A DNA stretch of 64,000 nucleotides from Patiria pectinifera. Taxonomy: Eukaryota; Echinodermata; Asteroidea; Valvatida; Asterinidae. A program made the translations under genes and the position numbers. The stretch spans positions 30,493,366 to 30,557,365 of the forward strand of contig CM057135.1 in the NCBI GenBank assembly GCA_029964075.1, given 5' to 3'. The notes beneath the pieces are model-generated. The model saw only the letters and a program-made list of their open reading frames with translations. It had not been told where the DNA came from and did no database searches. Positions 59,401 to 64,000 of this stretch are shown piece by piece. Numbering within the stretch: position 1 is the stretch's first letter; each line of letters begins with the position of its first letter.

Positions 59401-59660
59401 TTTTTTTTAATATTTAAGCGATGCCGGCCAACTTCAAGAATGCCTTTCATGCTGTGGTGAACGCCACTGATGACTTTGTGACCTCTGCTCGTCCTTCCAT
59501 GGTTGCCGGGGGAGACAACGTTTCTCGTCTCATGTTCATTGGGACTTGTCTGGGAGCTCAGGGTGGGGTCGAATCCCTGCCTTCTGATTGGCTGAGTAAG
59601 ACCACCAAGGCAGGCGAAATTAAGGGCCTGGCCGAGCAACTGTTTGCAGTGCGAAAGTAG
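29379..59660 (+). CDS. J1-crystallin-like ADP-ribosylglycohydrolase-family protein (whole gene, six exons)
   Basis: Joining 29379-29442, 47414-47590, 53390-53571, 58159-58288, 58556-58720 and 59419-59660 gives 960 nt: 319 codons plus TAG, with every intron GT..AG and every phase consistent (1,1,0,1,1). The product resembles jellyfish J1 crystallins and selenoprotein J, a branch of the ADP-ribosylglycohydrolase fold, and its length is close to that of J1A crystallin. Visible landmarks are AIGAIVGGFIADAAGLPLHWIY (about 8-29, matching the glycine-rich GDALG-type start of ADPRH proteins), QSAYGDQ (62-68) where enzymes have a TDDT-type metal site, RITQNNDIAV (170-179), and GGDNVSR (270-276) where enzymes have a GGDTDT-type site. 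Two acidic positions remain, but the full metal-binding sets do not, so classical ADP-ribose hydrolysis is doubtful (inference). No signal peptide or membrane segment is seen, so the protein is probably cytosolic. No in-frame UGA occurs, so this copy is not a selenoprotein. Family call is firm; biochemical role is unknown. Confidence 0.93.
29464..29929. mobile_element. 466-bp near-perfect palindromic TIR element in intron 1
   Basis: Arms of about 215 bp (29464-29680 and 29714-29929) differ at only a few positions and meet at a loop of about 30 nt. Termini are TAGCCCCA. The 9-bp sequence TAGCAGAGT flanks the element exactly at 29455-29463 and 29930-29938. Long TIRs with a 9-bp duplication are typical of Mutator-like (MULE) non-autonomous elements, so that superfamily is favoured. 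No open frame resembles a transposase. It begins 22 nt after the exon 1 donor, so the primary transcript should form a very long hairpin next to that splice site. Confidence 0.85.
29983..30546. mobile_element. Composite inverted-repeat element with hairpin pair and tRNA-like core
   Basis: GTAGTGGATATTTTGCCGG on the left is matched by its inverse CCGGCAAAATATCCACTGC on the right. Just inside each end lies a hairpin built on CCGGCAAACTAAC and GGTTTGCCG; unlike the termini, these two hairpins are in the same orientation. The tRNA-like segment at 30123-30203 lies in between. CCTTT flanks both ends, but a target duplication is not certain. No coding sequence. Confidence 0.55.
30123..30203 (+). other. 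tRNA-like Pol III promoter (SINE head) inside a TIR element
   Basis: GCAGTGGTTAAGC resembles an A box and GAGTTCGAATCC is a B box about 40 nt later, followed by a T-stem-like CCGCCAC segment. It is the head of a tRNA-derived SINE, with a T-rich region behind it. It sits within the inverted-repeat element 29983-30546. Confidence 0.5.
30749..31195 (+). mobile_element. TTAA-type miniature element, copy 3, right end lost
   Basis: TTAA at 30745-30748 and AGGGAAGATACAAC begin the copy, which can be followed to about 31195 before similarity to the other two copies ends. Its central palindrome at 30900-30927 is perfect over 28 bp. The right terminus and its TTAA cannot be identified. Confidence 0.7.
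31200..34904. other. Intron 1 segment, nothing recognised
   Basis: AT-rich intron sequence without complete elements. A C/T-rich stretch lies at 33190-33260. No further exon of the J1-like gene is expected here because exon 1 and exon 2 join in phase. Confidence 0.5.
35664..37912 (+). repeat. Tandem array of about 680-bp units (left inner arm)
   Basis: Units start at TCGTTTACTTCGTTTCGTAT: copy A 35664-36345 and copy B 36346-37027 are 682 bp apart and nearly identical. Copy C (37028-37349) is short and lacks the second half; copy D (about 37350-37912) is more diverged but regains it. Each full unit ends with a GTGGGTTTTCCCCAGAC and TTTTCCTCCCACCTCTAAAA motif of a kind that recurs in many animal repeats. 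The A and B duplication must be recent or homogenised. Confidence 0.85.
38377..39220 (+). repeat. GACGTCA-rich degenerate array in the core of the inverted repeat
   Basis: GACGTCA occurs seven times (38377, 38408, 38541, 38736, 38910, 38921, 39117), with near matches at 38524, 38756 and 39106. Two well-preserved modules, at about 38402-38510 and 39110-39218, share ACACATCCCGGTCT, a CCAA(g/c)TTTCAACCCAATCGG block and GTTCTGTAGATA; a more diverged one lies near 38736-38850. TGACGTCA is the CREB/ATF binding site, so the array could act as an enhancer, but it may simply be repeat sequence. Confidence 0.65.
39230..39723 (-). repeat. Inverted single copy of the inner-arm unit
   Basis: The reverse complement matches copy C of the left array best, including the CTGAAAATAATTA and CTACACTATAA segment, plus the GCATGCACTTTTGAG and TTCTTCTCATTGTC junction of copies A and B. 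It lacks the cacao-like GGAAAGCGGCACAGGG half. It is more diverged than copies A and B are from each other. Confidence 0.75.
40398..46530. other. Intron 1 segment, nothing recognised
   Basis: No repeats of note apart from a GC-rich palindromic patch at about 44028-44050 (CGGCGCGCCGGCC, CCAGCCGGCCAG). Segments 42000-42500 and 43100-44060 look single-copy and could be regulatory. Confidence 0.4.
46531..46917. mobile_element. Miniature element with GGGGACACCAAAG termini
   Basis: GGGGACACCAAAG at 46531-46543 is matched by its exact inverse at 46905-46917. Just inside the left end the terminus is repeated in inverse form (TTTGGTGTCCC, 46545-46555), so that end is a hairpin by itself, with TTCACGTG on both sides. 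No open frame of note. It lies about 500 bp before exon 2. Confidence 0.6.
47152..47196 (-). repeat. Solo arm end of the tRNA-bearing element
   Basis: AGTGTTTATACGTCGCTGAA followed by GGGCAAAACCTAAT matches the outer arm of the foldback at 59.1 kb. It lies 220 bp before exon 2 and no other part of the element is recognisable. Confidence 0.55.
47414..47590 (+). CDS. J1-like gene, coding exon 2 (residues 22-80)
   Basis: The exon follows a pyrimidine-rich acceptor ending in TATGAAG and ends in AACAAAG before donor GTACGC (phase 1 to phase 1). It encodes LPLHWIYNTADLGAIVAKYD and on through VPTGSQSAYGDQCYVLLKSL. This is the family's substrate-side region; QSAYGDQ occupies the place of the TDDT-type metal-binding loop of true glycohydrolases. 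GC content is visibly higher than in the flanking introns. A 514-bp TTAA-flanked element starts 175 nt downstream. Confidence 0.95.
47765..48278 (+). mobile_element. TTAA-flanked 514-bp miniature element, copy 2, in intron 2
   Basis: Same family as 27976-28500, opposite orientation, bounded by TTAA at 47761-47764 and 48279-48282. Both ends and the central palindrome (CGCTGGTCAGCCGACCACC, slightly diverged) are present. It starts 175 nt after exon 2. Confidence 0.8.
49640..49712 (+). repeat. Degenerate tRNA-derived SINE head
   Basis: GGCACGGTGGCTAAATATAC and CCGCGGGTTTGCGCCCGG have the layout of SINE A and B boxes with several mismatches. It is locally GC-rich compared with flanking intron DNA. 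Weak call. Confidence 0.35.
52155..52320 (+). repeat. Possible end of a retroelement (Penelope- or LINE-like)
   Basis: TTAGTTCTGATtAGAAC.TGTCCTGCTTA occurs twice (52168 and 52220), followed by CTCAACGTTTCGACTAGCCT and GCTCTAGTCATAGTGAGGAG. A segment of the kind ACGTTTCGACT..AGTCATC is common next to the ends of Penelope-like and other non-LTR elements. No coding part remains nearby. Confidence 0.4.
53390..53571 (+). CDS. J1-like gene, coding exon 3 (residues 81-141)
   Basis: The acceptor is CCTCTCTATCCAG and the donor GTAAGT, with entry in phase 1 and exit in phase 0. It encodes LNVDSYKSSLKSTFGPGSAY, then an IDH..PKPVNGPWISHNL segment and a charged stretch NYNENKEKTGDTESKD. The motif of Tyr then FGPGSAYD is characteristic of the J1/SelJ branch rather than of ADPRH enzymes (judged from memory of the family). 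The lysine- and glutamate-rich end is probably a surface loop, which is consistent with an exon boundary falling there. Confidence 0.95.
54012..54196. mobile_element. piggyBac-like miniature element in intron 3
   Basis: TTAACCCCTTGACACC on the left is answered by GGCGTTAAGGGGTTAA on the right. TTAA target sites and CCC-starting termini are the hallmark of piggyBac. The 185-bp body encodes nothing recognisable. Confidence 0.7.
54875..55088. mobile_element. Hairpin element of about 210 bp in intron 3
   Basis: AATGTGACA at the left end is inverted at the right end (TGTCACATT). Inner arms of about 40 bp carry GACGTCA, CATGTGCrCTTTCCTATGAG around a central GTGACGCGTCCCA. The similarity falls off between inner arms and ends, as in an ageing TIR element. 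Confidence 0.65.
55089..58158. other. Intron 3 segment, nothing recognised
   Basis: Contains G-rich and GGAGGA runs at 55365-55500 and a C-rich run near 57995. No coding sequence or complete element. Confidence 0.45.
58159..58288 (+). CDS. J1-like gene, coding exon 4 (residues 142-184)
   Basis: The acceptor is TATATTTCCTCAG and the exon is read from phase 0. It encodes MDGVCKISPLVALYAGDPKL, then MEYVETVVRITQNNDIAVRF and ALA. The segment RITQNND lies where ADPRH-fold enzymes have a Thr-His motif before the second half of the helical core. The donor GTTGGT is a weaker match to consensus than those of exons 3 and 5. Intron 4 behind it is only 267 bp and is mostly a SINE. Confidence 0.95.
58318..58540 (+). 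mobile_element. SINE copy filling most of intron 4
   Basis: It shares GATTCATGATCAGAGGGTCA, a diverged B box (GGTTCACATCC), the CCACTTCACCCCATTTGCCT block and AATATTCTCAGTTGTTTCAT with the SINE at 19.5 kb. The A-box region is eroded and the 3' part after TTTCATGCT is missing. Intron 4 is only 267 bp, so the SINE makes up about five sixths of it and its end touches the pyrimidine tract of the exon 5 acceptor. Confidence 0.75.
58556..58720 (+). CDS. J1-like gene, coding exon 5 (residues 185-239)
   Basis: The acceptor GGTCTCACACAG completes a split glycine codon and the donor is GTAAGT. The exon encodes AKLVEDYVLNGPNPQAVDKM, then a helical charged stretch with DPEAKDAIQEVLK and HAEVVKKNGSSC. 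Nothing here is catalytic in the wider family. The pyrimidine tract before this acceptor begins right where a SINE copy stops being recognisable, so the SINE insertion lies very close to the splice site. Confidence 0.95.
58873..59216 (+). mobile_element. tRNA-bearing foldback element, copy 2, in intron 5
   Basis: Two inverted arms of about 82 bp (58873-58954 and 59094-59175) both carry the AGGTTTTGCC, CACTGTATACTC and CGAGTGAAAGTTGG blocks. They enclose a loop with a tRNA-like sequence at 59025-59096, then a tail AATTTGAGTTACATCACC and ATTCCATCATATGAATA. The arms differ at only a few positions. The transcript of intron 5 would form a long hairpin with the tRNA-like domain in its loop. The element lacks coding capacity. 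Confidence 0.8.
59025..59096 (+). other. tRNA-like core of copy 2
   Basis: Same 72-nt tRNA-like domain as at 6435-6506, with intact A box (TGGTCGAGTGG) and B box (GGTTCGAGTCC). Differences between the copies fall mainly in the anticodon arm and in the stretch before the T arm, where ACG is replaced by TTG. It lies on the sense strand of the host gene, so Pol III and Pol II signals overlap here. Confidence 0.65.
59419..59660 (+). CDS. J1-like gene, coding exon 6 (residues 240-319, stop)
   Basis: The acceptor TTTAATATTTAAG is read in phase 1. The exon encodes AMPANFKNAFHAVVNATDDF, then VTSARPSMVAGGDNVSRLMF and IGTCLGAQGGVESLPSDWLS, ending LAEQLFAVRK and TAG at 59658-59660. GGDNVSR (270-276) replaces the GGDTDT-type metal site of enzymes. 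GTCLGA-GGVESLP-DW matches the conserved last helix and its G(A)xxG.xxiPxxW pattern in the superfamily. No AATAAA is seen before about 61333; a GATAAA variant lies near 59837. Confidence 0.95.
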
Positions 59661-60004
59661 AACAGATTGGTTGGTGAGGGAAATTGCTCATTTACAAAGT
59701 AAATGTTTTGGAGTGATTTCCTTTCTTAGTTGGGATTTCTAACTTTCAATTTAGCTATTTTATTTGCAGTTTTAGTCGTGTGTTTTGTGGCATGTTTAAT
59801 CAAATATAACGATAGCTGCCGTCTGTTTCCAATATTGATAAAAAATCTATTAATTTCCCAATGCAGTAGTAAACATTTGAGCAAGAGTAAACCATTGTTA
59901 TGTCATAAAATGTGTAAAATTAGAATTTTGTTTCCAAATAATCTCTGAAAGAGAATTATCATCTTCGGGAAACTCAAACCAGTTTTGTGATTTTTTGTGC
60001 TCTG

Positions 60005-60945
60005 TTGAATGAAATAGTATCTGTATCTGTAGCGTACTGCAAGCAAACTCCGCTATGGGATGTACGGTTGCAGGTGAGTGGTGGCTAGCAGCATCCCTAT
60101 ACAATTAAGTTAGTAGGCCCCCTTAGTGTTGAAGACAACTGCATCTCATGGAGCCTTGACTTAAAGGACTCCACTGAAGTAGGAAGTAAGTTCCACTGAG
60201 CTGTTGTTCGTGGTAGGAAAGAATATCTGTAGCAGTCCTTCTTAGATGTAGGGTGAACAAAGGATAATGAATATAATTTTCTAGTTAAGATTTTGTCCCG
60301 TTTGGAATCAACTTGGTACTGATCAACATCAATTGCGATTTAATGATGAATAGATTTGTAGAGCAAGGTTAGTCTAGATATGATTCTGCGTTCCTCCAAT
60401 GATTTCCACCCGATGTTGGTGATCATGGATGAGACACTTCTTGAAGTCCTTACAAACGAATCTGCTGGCCGCTCTGCGTTGGACAGCTTTCTATTTATTT
60501 TTGTGGTCCTGGTGGTATGGATTCCATATGCTGGCGCAATATTCTAACTTGGGTCTGACCAGGGTCTTATATGCAGTTTCTTTAACTTTGGTGGAGCAGC
60601 TGAACAGATTCCTACGCAGCAGCCCAAGAACTTTGTTTGCTTTAGTAGTAGAGTTACTTATGTGTTCGGCCTAGTCCAGTTTGTTATTTAATTGTACTCC
60701 CAGGTAGGTGAGATTAGTGACTGTTTGGAGAGGATTGTCATTTATCTTATAAGATGACAGAAGAGGTTCTCTTTTGTGGGTCATGTGCATGGCATATCAT
60801 TTGGTGATGTTGAATCTCATCTGCCACTTGGACTCCCAGTTACAAAGAGGAATGATGTCGTTTTGTAGTTTCTGAAGTAGGTTACTAATCATGTAGATGA
60901 CTTGAATACAACACTTGAGAGTCTTGTATTATGAGGCTGAGGTTA
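60005..60945 (-). mobile_element. 3' end of a CR1/L2-like LINE, broken
   Basis: The - strand translates into the end of a LINE reverse transcriptase: W.SKWQMRFNITK, then LTYLGVQLNNKLD and KANKVLGLLRRNLFS, KVKETAYKTLVRPKLEYCAS and RRAARFVCKDF, ending with YRYSFLPRTTAQWNLLP and a short tail. These are the thumb and C-terminal motifs of CR1, L2 and Rex-like elements. Internal stops occur after NITK, after NNKLD (where W is expected) and after HKNK, so it is dead. A CTGTATCTGTA repeat near 60020 fits the 3' tail. The 5' part is missing; the fragment stops where a hAT-like element begins. Confidence 0.85.
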
Positions 60946-60950
60946 TACCA

Positions 60951-61324
60951 CAGGGTTCGACCTTAACTTTTTTGTTCACTAGCCAGCCAGGTTACTGAAA
61001 CAGACTCTTAATATTAGCTCGCGGGTATTTTCACTAGCCCGCCTTTATTTTTTGGCTCAAATACAAAATGGCATATTTTCAGGCTCAATTCTGAGGCAAT
61101 TTTGTTTTTATTAAACAGATCTAATAATTTAACCATAAAATTAGACACAAATTAATGAGGTTTTCTTTCTGAATTTAATGATTTATTTTTTCCTGTCCTT
61201 TCATCTTTGCCGTATCCAAATAATTTTTGTCTCGCCAGCCGGGCTACTTAAAGAATAGTTTGACTAGCCCGCCGCTGTTTTGACTTGCATTTGGCTAGCG
61301 GGCTACCGCTAATTTCGAACCCTG
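60951..61324. mobile_element. hAT-like miniature element
   Basis: CAGGGTTCGAcctTAaC on the left is inverted on the right as GcTAATTTCGAACCCTG. Inner arms carry TAGCCCGC-type sequence (CACTAGCCCGCC and TGGCTAGCGGGCTACC). CAGGG starts are common in hAT elements. The 8-bp flanks TTATACCA and TAACACTT match only in part, so the target duplication has decayed or is absent. Confidence 0.65.
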
Positions 61325-61928
61325 TAACACTTACAATAAATGTGTCGTATCAAATATGAAAATGATTTCCCCTACCTTTGAAAGAAAAACCATTTAATGT
61401 AATGCAAAAAATCAAGTTATGAAATTTAATAACTTTCAAAGGTAGTCTTCAACTATTTTCCATGTATTTAAAGTTTGTATGGAAACATTTCTTAGAGTTA
61501 AAACTGTGCCATAATCCTCTAATATATGTAGATGTTTTAAAATAAGAATAAGAATAAATTGGATGTCCAGAATTGTTTGCCTCGTTGATTGTTTAGTTAT
61601 TTAAAAGGTCAGTCAAAAATACCGCAAATGAAAACAAAATCCCCTATTTTTTTCTCCTCGAAGCACTACAAGTCTTTTTTTGTAAGATTTGAATTCATTG
61701 ATGAACTGTTTCCAAAGGGCGGTGTTTACAGACAAGGGGAACAACCTTTCTCGTAGAGGGCGGTATTTAATGAAAAAGAGAAAAAATATTTCCTTCATAG
61801 AGGGCGGCATTAAACAAAAAAATATTCTTTACTTTAAAAAGAGGGTGGGCGTTTGTGAAAAAAGCAGGAGGGATATTTAAATAACGCGGACATTTCCCAA
61901 AAAATAAGTTTTTTTGGAAATGTGTACT

Positions 61929-61980
61929 TTCTTGAGGGCGCTATATAATGTAGATTATATTTAAACAGCGCCCTCAAGAA
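61929..61980. repeat. Perfect short hairpin with GAGGGCGCT arms
   Basis: TTCTTGAGGGCGCT and its inverse AGCGCCCTCAAGAA enclose a 24-nt AT-rich loop. A third GCGCCCTCAAGTG follows at 62019-62032. The word also occurs at 29060-29074 upstream of the J1-like gene. Confidence 0.6.
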
Positions 61981-62129
61981 ATCTAATTGGTTGCAAACTT
62001 TGTCCGTAAAACTTATGTAGCGCCCTCAAGTGAATCAAGACAGTGCATTAAATGCTCGCGAGCGAGAAGGTAAAACAACATGTAAAGTCGTTACGTAATA
62101 CTAATAATAGAGCGACCAAAAAGTGCACT

Positions 62130-62520
62130 TTATTTTTGTTATGGCCATATTGGCCTTGACCTTTATCATGACAATTCATCGAGTCTTACTTGAGTTATCG
62201 TATGGACAGCATTTGAAATTGGCCAAGTCGAACTGGGGTCTTTTACTGGCTGAAGGTAAGGAAAGCATTTACAGGACATCAACCTTTGGAGGTGTGGCAC
62301 ATGTTGTAGTCAGTGATTTATATCTCAACTTCCCTGAACTGAAGATTTGACCTGTGGCAACTTCTCTTAAATTTAATTAGAAAGAGTTCTGCAAAGTTTC
62401 ATGAAAATGCATTACTTGAGTTGTCCTATGGGCAACATTCGTGTTAAGAAATTGGCAAATCGGCATAATACCTTATTAAGTTGGTGCATGGACAACCAAA
62501 AATTGCATCGGCATTCCTAC
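62130..62520 (+). repeat. Degenerate repeat of the 'TTGAGTTATCGTATGGACA' type
   Basis: TTACTTGAGTTATCGTATGG near 62188 recurs as TTACTTGAGTTGTCCTATGG near 62412, each followed by a diverged CATT..aAATTGGC(A/C)AA segment. GGCCTTGACCTTT, TTTGACCTG and CAAAGTTTCATGAAAATG lie between. Such phrases recur in many marine invertebrate genomes, as far as I recall. Function unknown. Confidence 0.5.
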
Positions 62521-63418
62521 TTCATCTAACTGGAATACATGCAACAAAAAGAAGTAACATACATTGTAATGGCACTGTTTGGTATTTTGTTTATCTTTAA
62601 TCTTTTCATTTTAATGTTTTAACACTGCACATGTACAATACTACACTTTACTTTTGTTAATACACTGTTAAATGTTAATGTTATGTTGCTAAAGCTCATT
62701 TATTATTAATACTTGACCAAGCAGGGTCAGCATTTTGTCAGCAAAATACAGAATGCATCGTAAACGTTTCTATCTTCTCAAAATAAATTAACTAGACCAG
62801 CTTTTGGAAAAGAAAACAGAAATATGTGAAATACCAGACCATCAATTTAGGTGATACAGTGGTTAAATCAACCCTGTTATTGAAATTGAAAACAAGATGA
62901 AAACATGTAGATGATAACAACCTTTCTAGATGTTCAATCCAAAGACAAGTTAACTTATTAGTATAACCATTACTAACAGACGTATATCTATAGTACATAA
63001 TGTCTTTTAAAATTCAGTAATCATACGTTCGTTAACCTCGGTTTCAATAAAATAAAAAAACATTTGGTTTGAAACAAGACTGATTTTCAAAAGAAACCTC
63101 TCACACACATCTAAAGCTCATAAAAGCAGAACAGAAACCAACATAACATTCCTATTTGACGTTTTGATGGTGAAGAAAACTGACAAATGTTTCTACATGT
63201 AGAAGTATGGAAAGATCTCTTTAGAATGGTGAGGAGGTCGTTTTGAAATGGTCCAGTGGCTTACACATAAAAAACAAACTTGTACCTTTATACACAACGA
63301 AAAGTAAATAAAACAACGAAAAGTAAATAAAACAACCAACTGAACAAAATACAACAGAAGTGATGACCTGGCTAAATAACTTAACTGTTTTTTTTAATTC
63401 TTGAGCAATAAAAGTAGA
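62521..63418. other. Intergenic space between the two convergent genes
   Basis: AT-rich sequence with the short repeat at 63295. No coding segment recognised. Part of it may belong to the 3' untranslated region of the - strand gene. Confidence 0.4.
63295..63345 (+). repeat. Short tandem repeat of about 20 bp
   Basis: ACAACGAAAAGTAAATAAAA occurs twice in direct succession. It lies in the probable downstream region of the - strand gene. Confidence 0.6.
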
Positions 63419-63424
63419 TTTATT
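63419..63424 (-). terminator. Candidate polyadenylation signal AATAAA
   Basis: AATAAA on the - strand, 86 nt after the stop codon of the terminal exon at 63510-63662, in T-rich context. Position and orientation fit a short 3' untranslated region. Confidence 0.4.
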
Positions 63425-63509
63425 TTGATGCATTTTTTGGGGCGTCACCCTGCACCTAAATATATAAAATGTCTCTAGAGTTTCATTCAGACTATCGTCT
63501 TCACCAACA

Positions 63510-63662
63510 TCAGAACACTAGTCTGGGAGGTTCCATGCCTCCACCACCCCCACAGCCACTCGGTGGGTCGTTCCTGTCGTCAAAATCACGCCGGTTTGAG
63601 GAGAAATTCTCCAAACCCTGAGAGGTCCGCAGAGCCATTGTTCTGGCCTCCAACTCACGCTC
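63510..63662 (-). CDS. Terminal coding exon of an unrecognised gene
   Basis: On the - strand a strong acceptor (pyrimidine tract, TTTATTTACAACCAG) precedes 50 codons and a TGA. They encode ERELEARTMALRTSQGLENF, then SSNRRDFDDRNDPPSG, a five-glycine run and MEPPRLVF at the C terminus. The start looks like the end of a coiled coil, followed by a charged, disordered Arg/Asp tail and glycine-rich end, as in many RNA-associated proteins (weak inference). I do not recognise the protein. AATAAA lies at 63419-63424 on this strand, 86 nt past the stop, a good polyadenylation signal. Upstream exons would lie beyond the right edge. The gene converges on the J1-like gene. Phase 0 at the acceptor is assumed. 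Confidence 0.6.
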   Translation of the reverse strand, partial: ERELEARTMALRTSQGLENFSSNRRDFDDRNDPPSGCGGGGGMEPPRLVF

Positions 63663-64000
63663 CTGGTTGTAAATAAAAAAAATAACAAGATTCAGAAAGC
63701 AGTCATGCAACTGGGAATTTACAAAAAAAGAGGAAACTCCAAACCACACAAGACTTTGTACAGTATTTTTCAATTTGTAATGTCATTCGTGAGGAGTAAA
63801 AAACGAGGAAATCAGCGGATCCGAGGAAAAGTTGCATGCCTGAGAAAGAAAAATTAGTCTCTTATCACATCAAAAGCCCAAAACAGAAAAAAATAATAAT
63901 TCTCCTTCTTGCTATCCAACTGAACCTAATTTTATGGTGCAACCCTAATGTTTTTGTTGGCAAGTTTTTAAAAAATGACAAAACCATACGTGAAAAAAAG
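63663..64000 (-). other. Last intron of the - strand gene
   Basis: Begins at the acceptor next to 63662; no further exon is visible to the window edge. Confidence 0.45.

Noticed and set aside
1-64000. LTR retrotransposons, retroviruses or Polinton-like elements
   Set aside because: No long terminal direct repeats, primer-binding sites or gag, integrase, capsid or envelope-like translations were recognised.

Overview
The window is animal nuclear DNA. It is AT-rich, with split genes, long introns bounded by GT and AG, tRNA-derived SINEs, a CR1/L2-like LINE and many short terminal-inverted-repeat (TIR) elements. The one complete gene is a J1-crystallin-like member of the ADP-ribosylglycohydrolase (ADPRH) superfamily, a group known from jellyfish lenses and related to selenoprotein J of fishes and sea urchin. 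With the repeat types, this suggests a marine invertebrate, most likely a non-vertebrate deuterostome such as an echinoderm. The taxon is an inference; no species-specific marker was recognised. Layout: 1-29,378 is gene-poor flanking DNA. It holds a tRNA-bearing element (6.3-6.6 kb), a 140-bp tandem duplication with G runs (10.5-10.8 kb), a 195-bp TIR element (14.3 kb), a complex minisatellite (16.27-16.71 kb), a SINE with a perfect 15-bp target-site duplication (19.5 kb) and a 525-bp TTAA-flanked element (28.0-28.5 kb). The gene runs on the + strand from 29,379 to 59,660 in six coding exons (29379-29442, 47414-47590, 53390-53571, 58159-58288, 58556-58720, 59419-59660). All junctions are in phase and give a 319-residue protein. 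Intron 1 (18 kb) holds a 466-bp near-perfect palindrome 22 nt after the first donor, a second nested inverted-repeat element with a tRNA-like core, and a 5.5-kb composite inverted repeat (34.9-40.4 kb). Introns 2 to 5 hold a second complete TTAA element, a piggyBac-like miniature element, a 210-bp hairpin element, a SINE that makes up most of intron 4, and a tRNA-bearing foldback in intron 5. Downstream of the gene lie a broken LINE 3' end on the - strand, a hAT-like miniature element flush against it, and repeated sequence at 62.1-62.5 kb. At 63,510-63,662 there is the last coding exon of an unrecognised gene on the - strand, convergent with the J1-like gene. Apart from these two genes, I could not support any other protein-coding sequence; the remaining open frames look like chance. 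The most unusual structures are the 5.5-kb composite inverted repeat with its CRE-like (GACGTCA) array, the foldback element that carries a tRNA-like gene, and the TTAA family with a central long palindrome.
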